In this document: positions 53,087 to 60,218 of the stretch, piece after piece
Layout of the letters: the number at the start of each line of letters is the position of its first letter
How positions within the stretch are numbered: the stretch's first letter is position 1
Origin: an uncultured Ruminococcus sp.
GTDB lineage: Bacteria > Bacillota > Clostridia > Oscillospirales > Ruminococcaceae
Reading direction: 5' to 3'
Length of the DNA stretch: 60,249 bases
Assembly (NCBI GenBank): GCA_947566125.1
Contig: CANOIR010000007.1
Location: forward strand, 1 to 60,249
Translations under genes and position numbers: made by a program
Notes under the pieces: generated by a model
Seen by the model: the letters and a program-made list of their open reading frames with translations, nothing else
Told to the model about the DNA's origin: nothing
Databases searched by the model: none

Positions 53087-53218
53087 TTACTTCTTAAGAG
53101 ACTTTGGTTCTTTTGGCTGATGGAAACCATAATAAGATGCGTTGCCACGAGCCTTTACAGCCATTTTTTTACTTGCCTTAGCAACTATTTTAAGAATTGT
53201 ATTCTTCATGCGTTTCAT
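53087..53218 (-). CDS. agrD: AgrD-like autoinducing peptide precursor, serine in place of cysteine
   Basis: A 43-aa peptide overlapping the end of agrB by 29 bases in another frame. Residues 1-24 form a basic amphipathic helix (MKRMKNTILKIVAKASKKMA). Residues 25-33 are the presumed signal core GNASYYGFH, followed by the AgrD tail QPKEPKSLKK. Aligned on the QPK motif of Listeria/clostridial AgrD, Ser28 falls exactly where the ring cysteine stands, predicting a five-residue S-Y-Y-G-F lactone. A second ATG at 53209 has a more usual spacing from AAAGGA and would give 40 aa. Position next to agrB, length and tail make the call strong although the peptide is short. Confidence 0.87.
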   Translation of the reverse strand: MKRMKNTILKIVAKASKKMAVKARGNASYYGFHQPKEPKSLKK

Positions 53219-53792
53219 TTTCCTTTCTTAGAATTACAATAGCCATTGATATTGTTATTGACAACATAGTTGCTGCAATTAACATGGCATATTTTTTTAA
53301 ATCAAATCCATACCACAAGATCAAAGAAATTGCTGTAAGAATTATCCCATAAATAATAGATAGTCCCTTATTGTGTTTTTTTTGCATATCAGATAATGTT
53401 TTATTTGGACTTTCAATAGGGGCATATTTTGTAACCATCATAAAATAAATTAAAATAAATATAACATGACAAACTATAAAATAAAACGGAGCTGCAAATT
53501 TCACCCAAAGTAAAACAATTATTAAATTCACAGCAAAAATACTATTACATTTTAAATATGTATCTGCATGGTAACCGCCGCTGCTGCTTCGCACTAATGC
53601 AAAGATTATAAAAAATATAACAGCCGCTAAAGGTTCATTCATTAAGACACCCAATAATAGAACTATTATGCCATTTAAAATGGTAGAAAGAATCATTTCT
53701 AATCCGTACTGATAAATTTCAGTTTCATCTTTGGAAATAATGTTATTGCGATGAAGAATCAATGTTATTTTTGAAGCAATTTTAACTAACAT
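53190..53792 (-). CDS. agrB: AgrB-like peptide-processing protease
   Basis: A 200-aa membrane endopeptidase with about six spans. The catalytic pair is visible: H75 in SSGGYHADTY and C82 in LKCNS, as in Staphylococcus AgrB. It removes the AgrD tail while forming the ring and helps export the product. The ATG at 53792 lies 6 bases after AGAGGTG; the ORF's upstream extension crosses the promoter and is rejected. It is first in agrB-agrD, with its own promoter and operator separate from agrA-agrC. Confidence 0.93.
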   Translation of the reverse strand: MLVKIASKITLILHRNNIISKDETEIYQYGLEMILSTILNGIIVLLLGVLMNEPLAAVIFFIIFALVRSSSGGYHADTYLKCNSIFAVNLIIVLLWVKFAAPFYFIVCHVIFILIYFMMVTKYAPIESPNKTLSDMQKKHNKGLSIIYGIILTAISLILWYGFDLKKYAMLIAATMLSITISMAIVILRKENETHEEYNS

Positions 53793-53807
53793 TTTTTCAC
53801 CTCTTGT

Positions 53808-53813
53808 ATTATA
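53808..53813 (-). promoter_or_regulatory. -10 box of the agrBD promoter
   Basis: Minus strand TATAAT (53808-53813) with no good -35 at 17 bases (TACATT). A weak -35 is expected for a promoter needing an activator such as AgrA. Confidence 0.6.
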
Positions 53814-53846
53814 CTTTAACACAAAAAATAATGTATTTCAAGTACT

Positions 53847-53880
53847 TGGGATAATTGGTATGATTTATGGGATAATTTGC
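53847..53880 (-). promoter_or_regulatory. Probable AgrA (LytTR) operator upstream of agrBD
   Basis: Direct repeat CAAATTATCCCA / CCAATTATCCCA on the minus strand, the two copies starting 21 bases apart (two helical turns), which is the spacing of LytTR-regulator sites. It lies about 34-67 bases upstream of the -10 box. The same pair, spaced 20 bases, recurs at 60219-60249. Confidence 0.75.
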
Positions 53881-53950
53881 AAACCTTTTAATATAAATTT
53901 CGCAAATAAAAAATATAGCATTCATAAAATCTGATTTTGCCCAAATAAAT

Positions 53951-54001
53951 AAAGATTTTTCGGATAAGCAATTTTGTAAAATTGCCAGCCAAAAAATCTT
54001 T
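53951..54001 (-). terminator. Terminator of agrA-agrC
   Basis: Outer stem AAAGATTTTT / AAAAATCTTT enclosing GGCTGGCAATTTT / AAAATTGC...CC on the minus strand, followed by an A/T-rich tail. It separates agrAC from agrBD. Confidence 0.75.
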
Positions 54002-54014
54002 GTTTTTAACTTAT

Positions 54015-55352
54015 TTATATTTTTTCTCTATTGATTTTTGTTTCTTTCAATGTGTATTTAAGCCATATATTAGCAATAAACCAATTGTCTTTTTCATAGT
54101 ATTCCATCATGCCGTTATAACGGTTAACTGTTTCCCTAATACTTTGAATTCCTATTCCATGCCTTTGTTTTTCATTTTTAGTTGTTTTTAAGTCGATATT
54201 ATTTTTTAGAATTGATGTTTTTATCTTATTTTTTACAATAATATTATAATATGCTTTATTTTTTGATAAAATTATCTCTATTTTAGGATCAGTGATCTTT
54301 TCACTTGCTTCAATGGCATTGTCTAAAAGATTAGACAGTAGAATACATAGATCTAATGATTCACATGATGGTGTACTGTCGTCAGCTTTAATTGAAATAG
54401 GTATATTCTTCTTTTTGCATAATTCAAATTTTATCATCAATACAGATCTTAAAAAACAATCCGGCAGCTGTATACTTGATATTATCATCTCTGGATTTCT
54501 GTTTAACAATGAGTTTAGATATTCTTCTGCTTCTTTATAATTTTTTTTGGCTATCATTTCCTGCATAAGCATCATATGATTAAAGTGATCATGATTGCAC
54601 TGACGAATTTTGTTTTGCATAATATCTATATTTTCCAACGCCTGTTTTTGCTGTTCGATCTGAAGTTCAAGTAATGATAATGCAGTTGCTTTTTGATTTT
54701 GCTTTGTAATTTGAGAAAGCATAATAAATACAAAAATATCAATGCAGATAATACCGCAAAAACAAAATATATATGCCGGCGAATTCAAATTAGATGATAT
54801 GATCCCGATCTCTACTACGGTTGTTCCAATAAATAATGATATAAAGGATATACCAGACATCATGATCCACTCTTGTTTTTTAAGCATAACTCCTTTATTG
54901 AATAGTCCTAAAATAATTCTTGTTACAAGAAAGAAAATAAGTTTTGTTGCAATAATACAGAAAAAACGTGTATTGTTTTGTTCAATAAATAACTTTTCCT
55001 GCTCATGATGCAAAGCAATAGCACATACAGTACTTACAGATATATTTATTATAAAAATTAAACCGAACGTTATAATAGGTAAGAAAAACTTAGAGAAAAT
55101 AGAACCTTTTAAGAAAATGATGCCGTACAGAATAACCGTAGCAACACAAATTAATGTTAACATTCCGCTGAAATCGGTAAAAGAATCTATTATTATAGCC
55201 AATGCACTTGTTATACAGATAAATGCAAAACAAATAAATTTCTGCCATATTGTTTTGTATTTTGCAGAATGAAATTTTGAGTAGAAATCATAAATAATAC
55301 AATTCTCAATTAAAACAGCAAGAAATTCTGTTATTGTCCAAAATGTTTTCAT
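54015..55352 (-). CDS. agrC: AgrC-like sensor histidine kinase (HPK10 type)
   Basis: A 445-aa kinase: six or seven spans in residues 1-212, a coiled linker (about 222-250), the phospho-acceptor His254 in QCNHDHFNH, N-box LLSNLLDNAIEA (341-349) and G-box HGIGIQSI (398-405) of a GHKL ATPase. The membrane part is the presumed receptor of the peptide. It starts 4 bases after the agrA stop. The HATPase_c_5 layout without a separate HisKA domain fits AgrC/VirS-type kinases. Confidence 0.92.
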   Translation of the reverse strand: MKTFWTITEFLAVLIENCIIYDFYSKFHSAKYKTIWQKFICFAFICITSALAIIIDSFTDFSGMLTLICVATVILYGIIFLKGSIFSKFFLPIITFGLIFIINISVSTVCAIALHHEQEKLFIEQNNTRFFCIIATKLIFFLVTRIILGLFNKGVMLKKQEWIMMSGISFISLFIGTTVVEIGIISSNLNSPAYIFCFCGIICIDIFVFIMLSQITKQNQKATALSLLELQIEQQKQALENIDIMQNKIRQCNHDHFNHMMLMQEMIAKKNYKEAEEYLNSLLNRNPEMIISSIQLPDCFLRSVLMIKFELCKKKNIPISIKADDSTPSCESLDLCILLSNLLDNAIEASEKITDPKIEIILSKNKAYYNIIVKNKIKTSILKNNIDLKTTKNEKQRHGIGIQSIRETVNRYNGMMEYYEKDNWFIANIWLKYTLKETKINREKI

Positions 55353-55356
55353 TTTA

Positions 55357-56106
55357 TCATCCCCTTGAGAAATACATGAATTTATTTTCTACTTCAACTT
55401 TACGGCTGCGGCTTATAGGCAGCTTTTTTCCATTGTCTGTTTCTATCTCGTTTTTATGTATCGAATATATCCATCTGTAATTCACTAAAATACTTGCATG
55501 GATACGTATAAATCCATATTTCTCTATCTCAACTTCAATAAGGTCCATCTTTTTACGAACTTTAATGAATGATTGTTCCTTATTTGTATAATAATTTGAA
55601 TAATGACTAATAGGTTGGCTCATATAAAAATATGTATAATTTCTATCGCTTTCAATATAAATCACGTCTTTTAATGGAATATGAATCACATTGCGTCCCG
55701 ATTGAATAGAATATGTCTTTTGTATATTTATTATTTTTTCTCTAAGCACATTCAGCATTGAATCGATTTCTTTTTCAAAAAGTGGTTTTCTCATAAAACC
55801 GATCGGCATATATTTCAACATAGTGTAAACTTCATCATTGCAGTAATTCGTCACATATACCAATAGAAGAGATGGATCTATTTTTATAAGTTCTGCTGAC
55901 AGCATATCTCCGTTAAATTCCGGCATATCAATATCAAGAAATATAACATCATAATCGCCTATATTATACTGATCTAAAAATTCACGTCCGCTATTATAGA
56001 CAGTAGTTGAAACAGGTATATTTAGTTTATCAGCATGAATCTGTGTTATTTTTGAAACGTTATTTGCAATAGCAAGTTCATCATCTACAATAGCGATGCG
56101 GATCAT
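55357..56106 (-). CDS. agrA: AgrA-like LytTR response regulator
   Basis: A 249-aa regulator: receiver domain with D9/D10 pocket (AIVDDELAI) and phospho-acceptor D58 in VIFLDIDMPEFNG, then a LytTR DNA-binding domain (about 140-245; IYIESDRNYTYFYM; KMDLIEVEIEKYGFIRIHAS). LytTR proteins bind paired direct repeats about two helical turns apart. AAAGGAGG precedes the ATG. First gene of agrA-agrC. Confidence 0.94.
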   Translation of the reverse strand: MIRIAIVDDELAIANNVSKITQIHADKLNIPVSTTVYNSGREFLDQYNIGDYDVIFLDIDMPEFNGDMLSAELIKIDPSLLLVYVTNYCNDEVYTMLKYMPIGFMRKPLFEKEIDSMLNVLREKIINIQKTYSIQSGRNVIHIPLKDVIYIESDRNYTYFYMSQPISHYSNYYTNKEQSFIKVRKKMDLIEVEIEKYGFIRIHASILVNYRWIYSIHKNEIETDNGKKLPISRSRKVEVENKFMYFSRG

Positions 56107-56132
56107 AGCACATCCTCCTTTACTTTAAGAAA

Positions 56133-56162
56133 ATAATAACATAAATCTTTTTAAAAAATCAA
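56133..56162 (-). promoter_or_regulatory. Possible promoter of agrA-agrC
   Basis: Minus strand TTGATT (56157-56162), 18-base spacer, TATTAT (56133-56138). No copy of the AgrA-type repeat is seen here, so agrAC appears constitutive. Confidence 0.5.
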
Positions 56163-56220
56163 GTAATTTAAAATTAATATAACTTATAAAAACGCAAAAA
56201 ATATACTCAATCTGTCGAAA

Positions 56221-56250
56221 AACCCCGATTTCAGAGCATGAATCGGGGTT
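56221..56250 (-). terminator. Terminator shielding agrA from upstream transcription
   Basis: AACCCCGATT / AATCGGGGTT 10-bp stem; on the minus strand the T run follows. Together with the hairpin at 56323 it makes two terminators in tandem. The 320-base gap 56107-56426 holds only these and the agrA promoter. Confidence 0.8.
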
Positions 56251-56322
56251 GAAGTTTTTGTAAATATTAGTCTTTGTGTCAGAACTTTTAAGTTTAACTT
56301 GAAACCATGAAAAATTTACAAT

Positions 56323-56357
56323 AAAAGCTCCTCAATCAGCTTTGGACGAGGAGCTTT
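56323..56357 (-). terminator. Terminator of the DUF4417 gene pair
   Basis: AAAGCTCCTC / GAGGAGCTTT 10-bp stem, with TTAT and T-rich sequence following on the minus strand. Confidence 0.8.
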
Positions 56358-56426
56358 ATGCATTTGATTTTCATTGTCATGCTTATACAAAATAGAAGAC
56401 AGAGTATTAATATGCTGAATATATCA

Positions 56427-56717
56427 TTAACATTGCCTTTCAGTGATAGTTGCATCAAGAATAAGATCCCGAAGCTTTACACCATCAAATTTATAATCAA
56501 GAGTTTCTTCGAGTGTTAGGCCATTTGCAATATCTCCTCCATTATAGATCCAAATGTCAAAACTGTTGTTATGACCTTCGATGCCGTATTCCACACCGTT
56601 ATATTCAAAGCCGACATTAAAACCTCTTGAAATATAAAACTTGAATTCTCCAAGTGTTTCAAATTTATCGTCATCCGGATTATAGTTGGGATTGATTGGC
56701 TGATCTTTATATTCCAT
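56427..56717 (-). CDS. Hypothetical protein paralogous to the C-terminal domain of the next gene
   Basis: A 96-aa protein. Residues about 18-92 align with the last 85 residues of the 442-aa protein: shared layout F.TLGEFK..I..G.N(V).FEYNGVEYGI and TLEETLDYKFDGVKLRDLIL against TSLEALLNHKIGDVKFRKLI. The ATG at 56717 follows AAAGGAGG. No function is known; it may compete with or bind the same partner as the larger protein. Confidence 0.7.
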   Translation of the reverse strand: MEYKDQPINPNYNPDDDKFETLGEFKFYISRGFNVGFEYNGVEYGIEGHNNSFDIWIYNGGDIANGLTLEETLDYKFDGVKLRDLILDATITERQC

Positions 56718-56779
56718 TTGCTTTATACCTCCTTTAGTTTTATTAAATCCTTTAAATTTGGTAAGCACTCCGCATAGAA

Positions 56780-58108
56780 TTACAAATTGCGATAAAGAAG
56801 TTTTACACTCATAATAAGCTTTCGGAATTTGACATCTCCAATTTTATGATTTAGCAATGCCTCCAATGAAGTAAACTTTATTTCATTAGAACCGTCCTCA
56901 TCTGCAAGAATTATACAGTCAGATGACAAACGTGTAATTCCATAGTTTTTATTTTCATAACGAAATATGAGTTCGCCACCATAAAGAATGCTTTCTTTTG
57001 CTTCATTGAGGGAGTAAAATTTATTTTCCATATTCATATTATTTTTTAAATTCTCCACTCTTTTATAATATTTAAATTCCGGCACATTTCCGTCCCAATA
57101 GTTCTGTGCCTCACTTAAATTAGGATGATTATTTTCCCATGTTATTTGGTGATCATGTGGATTTGTGTGATGTTTGGCATTGGGAGCAGTACTGTAGTGT
57201 CGTTCTTTGATTGCATATCCGCTGCTTCCAATTTTTGTTTCTCTTTTATATCCGCCAATATAACTTGTTTTTATTTCTCCAGGCTTCCCTAGAAATCTTT
57301 CATCATCTGGCTTTTTTGGCTTCCAGCTGCCTCCATATGCACTGCCGCCGCCTTTACAAATGTATCCTGTTTTTTTAATGATATCATAAACAGGTGGCCT
57401 TGTCAATACTCCATATGTATGTTTAATGGATTCTTCGGGAACAATGTTATCTTCCATATGCCTCCATGAACTCATTTCATAATCTACATAAATCAAATTA
57501 CCTTCCATTTCAGGAAAAGGCTCGCTGTAACAAATCACATATTCCGGCTCAATACGCCGTAAAAGTTCTCTGTAACCTTTTAAGAATATATCTTTTTGAT
57601 CTGCGTGATTGCCATGTTCATGAAACATATATGTTGAAACTGATACAACAGAACCTTTTTCAATTCCTGCAAAACAGAAATCAAAGCTTTCCTCTGTTCC
57701 CCAATTGACTGTTGGCACAACACGCAGACCATTCTGTGCCAGATATGCACCGCACCATCGATTACGGAATGTATTGTACAGCTGAATAGCGGGCGGCATT
57801 TCCGTGTACATACTGAAATCAGGTGTCAACACACCTCGATACGAACGAAGTAGCTCTACGAACGGTGCAGGATCTTTCCAGATTTTTTCAAAGTTATAAT
57901 CATATAAAAAGAAGTGTACCATTCGATTTCTATGTGCACCTTTATCCTGTTTTACCTGGTTAAAACCAAGCAGCCTAAGATTCCTAAGTTCCTCTTGTGC
58001 AAAATGAGGCTTGGGAATGATTGGAATGACAAATTTATCTGGATTATCAGCGAGTTGATTCCGCAAAAATAACGAATCAGTTCGGTACTCAAAGTTTTCT
58101 AATGTCAT
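56780..58108 (-). CDS. DUF4417-like protein with additional C-terminal modules
   Basis: A 442-aa protein. Residues 1-235 look like DUF4417 (FLYDYNFEKIWKDPAPFVEL; RVVPTVNWGTEESFDFCFAG), a family often found on phages and plasmids. Residues about 250-355 are glycine- and histidine-rich (CKGGGSAYGGSW; KHHTNPHDHQITW) and could bind metal. The last 85 residues are the domain also encoded by the downstream 96-aa gene. AGAGGG stands 7 bases before the ATG. The function is unknown. It lies next to tRNA-Arg and the tRNA-Ser fragment. Confidence 0.7.
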   Translation of the reverse strand: MTLENFEYRTDSLFLRNQLADNPDKFVIPIIPKPHFAQEELRNLRLLGFNQVKQDKGAHRNRMVHFFLYDYNFEKIWKDPAPFVELLRSYRGVLTPDFSMYTEMPPAIQLYNTFRNRWCGAYLAQNGLRVVPTVNWGTEESFDFCFAGIEKGSVVSVSTYMFHEHGNHADQKDIFLKGYRELLRRIEPEYVICYSEPFPEMEGNLIYVDYEMSSWRHMEDNIVPEESIKHTYGVLTRPPVYDIIKKTGYICKGGGSAYGGSWKPKKPDDERFLGKPGEIKTSYIGGYKRETKIGSSGYAIKERHYSTAPNAKHHTNPHDHQITWENNHPNLSEAQNYWDGNVPEFKYYKRVENLKNNMNMENKFYSLNEAKESILYGGELIFRYENKNYGITRLSSDCIILADEDGSNEIKFTSLEALLNHKIGDVKFRKLIMSVKLLYRNL

Positions 58109-58209
58109 AGAATTACCCTCTAAAAATTAATGAGAAAAATACCTCTCATAAATAATCTCGCAGAGGGTGAAACTTGAATACTTTTGTTCAAGTTTCATAG
58201 AAAGTTTAC

Positions 58210-58250
58210 AAAAAATCTCCGCCCGACAAAGCTGCCGACGGAGATTTTTT
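58210..58250 (-). terminator. Terminator of tRNA-Arg
   Basis: 12-bp stem AAAAAATCTCCG / CGGAGATTTTTT, 9 bases downstream of the tRNA on the minus strand; T run on that strand. Confidence 0.85.
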
Positions 58251-58258
58251 AGTATTTA

Positions 58259-58335
58259 TGGTACGCCTAATGCGATTCGAACGCACGACCTTCAGAGTCG
58301 GAGTCTGACGCTCTATCCAGCTGAGCTATAGGCGC
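58259..58335 (-). tRNA. tRNA-Arg (CCG)
   Basis: A 77-nt cloverleaf on the minus strand. Acceptor GCGCCTA / TAGGCGT (terminal G:U), D stem GCTC/GAGC, anticodon stem TCAGA/TCTGA with loop CTCCGAC (anticodon CCG, codon CGG), T arm GTGCG-TTCGAAT-CGCAT, discriminator A and encoded CCA. Confidence 0.95.
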
Positions 58336-58365
58336 ATATTGTAGGGAATATCCTTACAATGATTC

Positions 58366-58394
58366 ATTATATCATGAAATATGAAAAATTGCAA
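58366..58394 (-). promoter_or_regulatory. Promoter of tRNA-Arg
   Basis: Minus strand TTGCAA (58389-58394), 17-base spacer, TATAAT (58366-58371). Confidence 0.75.
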
Positions 58395-58435
58395 GTGATT
58401 TTTGCTAAGTTTATAAGTTTAAAAGATAAGAAAAT

Positions 58436-58472
58436 AGGATTACTATTTTATACTCAACAAAACAGTAATCCT
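58436..58472 (-). terminator. Hairpin downstream of the tRNA-Ser fragment
   Basis: AGGATTACT / AGTAATCCT 9-bp stem followed on the minus strand by TATTTTCTT. It is placed where a terminator of the original tRNA-Ser would be. Confidence 0.6.
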
Positions 58473-58480
58473 AATTTATA

Positions 58481-58506
58481 TGGCGGACAGAGAGGGATTC
58501 GAACCC
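58481..58506 (-). other. tRNA-Ser 3'-end fragment, attachment-site-like
   Basis: 26 bases that equal a tRNA 3' end on the minus strand: T-loop GGGTTCGAATCCC, TC, acceptor strand TCTGTCC, discriminator G and CCA. G73 and the acceptor sequence fit tRNA-Ser. No 5' part exists to the right: the sequence becomes AAAATCAAAAATC. Such a fragment is what remains at the far end of an element integrated in a tRNA gene. The orientation puts the element to the right and the intact tRNA-Ser beyond the window. Confidence 0.7.
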
Positions 58507-58681
58507 AAAATCAAAAATCAAAATATGCCAAAATAAGGTTACATTTTTAGTATTATGTCATTTTTTGTGTCATATAAGCAATATTTTATTTTTGTGTGGT
58601 ATCATATTATTCTAATGTAGTTGCAAATAAGGAATTAGAAACTTATATATTCTATAAATAAATCATTCAATGTATTAAATT
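58507..58681. other. A/T-rich gap inside the putative element
   Basis: 175 bases between the tRNA-Ser fragment and the 76-aa gene. Very A/T-rich; I see no gene, terminator or clear repeat. Confidence 0.5.
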
Positions 58682-58912
58682 TTATGCGTTAGTTATTTGC
58701 TCTTTACATTTTCTCCGTATGACTGTAGAAGCATAGTATTTAGGTGTAATTTCATTTTTAGAATTAGGAATCAAAATATTTCCTCTTTTTATATAATAAG
58801 AACAGATAGAAGAATCTACATTATCTTCAATTACTATTTTACTTATATCATGTTTAGAAAGAAATGACTTTTTTATTTGTTTTCTGGTCTTATCAATTAT
58901 TTTTTTTATCAC
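58682..58912 (-). CDS. Small hypothetical protein, overlaps the GAF-like gene
   Basis: A 76-aa basic protein (KKIIDKTRKQIKKSFLSKHD near the start, C-terminal STVIRRKCKEQ). Its ATG overlaps the stop of the upstream gene by 4 bases (ATGA), so it is translationally coupled and expected in a fixed ratio. I recognise no family. The A/T-rich codon use is like that of its partner and unlike the chromosome to the left. Confidence 0.65.
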   Translation of the reverse strand: MIKKIIDKTRKQIKKSFLSKHDISKIVIEDNVDSSICSYYIKRGNILIPNSKNEITPKYYASTVIRRKCKEQITNA

Positions 58913-59907
58913 AATTGTTCCTCATTTCTATTATTAGCATCTACAGTCAGAGAATGAATAATTTTATTTTCAAATAATTTATACATAGAATCAGCTAATG
59001 CTTTTGCCAACTCTATTCCTGCTTCAAACTTTTTATCGTCTGATAAAATTTCTTTTGTATCAATACATAAAAAACCAACCAAGTGGTATGCATCATCTCC
59101 AACTATGTATTTCTGTAACTTAGAGTTTAGATATCGTTTACTTGTTCGTATAGGAACTACAATGGTTGATTTATAAAAATCTATAAAATTTTTTGTTGAA
59201 TTAAGATATTTCATATCATAGTAATTAAGAAAATCTTGTTCAATAGTTGTCAAGTTTTGTGAGGCAAATAATGAAATATCACCGTATTTTTTATCTGGAG
59301 ATAATATAATAAAAAAATCAGAATTATCAGCAATTAGTAATCTTTTATTTTCATCATTTTTACTGCGATTAGAATCTGTTCCAGCACTCCGTGCAATTGT
59401 TTCAACTTCCCAATTTCTCCAGTCTTTATCTATAGATTGATTAGTTATAATTTGCTTAATGCATACTGAAACACTGTTATTTTTTCCCCATAAGCTATTA
59501 TATATTTGCTTTATTTCATTGCATAAATTTCTACATATGTTTACAAAATATACTTCTTCAATCTTTTTTGAAGTGGGTTTACATAATTCATTTCTCATAT
59601 AATGGTGAAAGTCATGAACTTCTCGGAATAGTACTTTTAATGATTCATTAAAATCTTTTTTGTACTCTTTTACTTGATTTTTATAATAGCATTCCCATTC
59701 TTTTTGTGATATGAAGGTTTGTTTTATATAAAAAAATAGTTTACAAATGCATATTAAAAAAAATAAAGCTATTATTGAAAACCACGTCATTTTTAACCAT
59801 TTAGGTGCATCAACAAAATAATCTATAATTCCACATATCCCAGATATGAATCCAATCCAATATCCTGATTCATCTTTTACAAACTTAATTATGCTTGAGC
59901 TTTTCAT
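58909..59907 (-). CDS. Membrane-anchored GAF-like sensor protein
   Basis: A 332-aa protein with two N-terminal spans (about residues 15-33 and 42-60; IISGICGII-type and FSIIALFFLICICKLFFYIK), a helical linker, and a C-terminal half resembling a GAF domain (STIVVPIRTSKRY, VGFLCIDTKEIL, ALADSMYKLFENK). GAF domains bind small ligands such as cyclic nucleotides. Two-gene units of this sort on integrated elements are often of defence or regulatory type, but I do not recognise the family. AGGAGTG precedes the ATG. Confidence 0.7.
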   Translation of the reverse strand: MKSSSIIKFVKDESGYWIGFISGICGIIDYFVDAPKWLKMTWFSIIALFFLICICKLFFYIKQTFISQKEWECYYKNQVKEYKKDFNESLKVLFREVHDFHHYMRNELCKPTSKKIEEVYFVNICRNLCNEIKQIYNSLWGKNNSVSVCIKQIITNQSIDKDWRNWEVETIARSAGTDSNRSKNDENKRLLIADNSDFFIILSPDKKYGDISLFASQNLTTIEQDFLNYYDMKYLNSTKNFIDFYKSTIVVPIRTSKRYLNSKLQKYIVGDDAYHLVGFLCIDTKEILSDDKKFEAGIELAKALADSMYKLFENKIIHSLTVDANNRNEEQL

Positions 59908-60218
59908 TATACACTCCTATTATAATATGAATAATACATTGATTTAGTATAAAACAAAAAAGTGTATTTCTTGAAAACTGTTTATAACCTTTTTGTAAAG
60001 AACGACAGATTTCTAGAAAAAAATATATGCCATTTTTTTCAATATAATTTTCGATTATTATAGCACATCTAGCTTAAATTGTCAAATAAATAAACAATCC
60101 CCCGGTTTAATTATGCCTTACAATGCAAACTGCTATGCTGCAATTTTGAATTTACTTGACTAAAAGCACAGATATGTATTGCAAATTTTGTATATATGAA
60201 TTCTATGTGAAATCATAC
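59908..60218. other. Non-coding stretch upstream of the window edge
   Basis: About 310 very A/T-rich bases without an ORF that I would support. It should hold the promoter of the GAF-like gene (TATAAT close to 59920 on the minus strand) and leads into the operator-like repeats at the right edge. Confidence 0.5.

Noticed and set aside
58479..58560. A second complete tRNA gene next to tRNA-Arg
   Set aside because: Only T loop, acceptor 3' strand and CCA are present; no anticodon arm or D arm can be found to the right, so it is a fragment.
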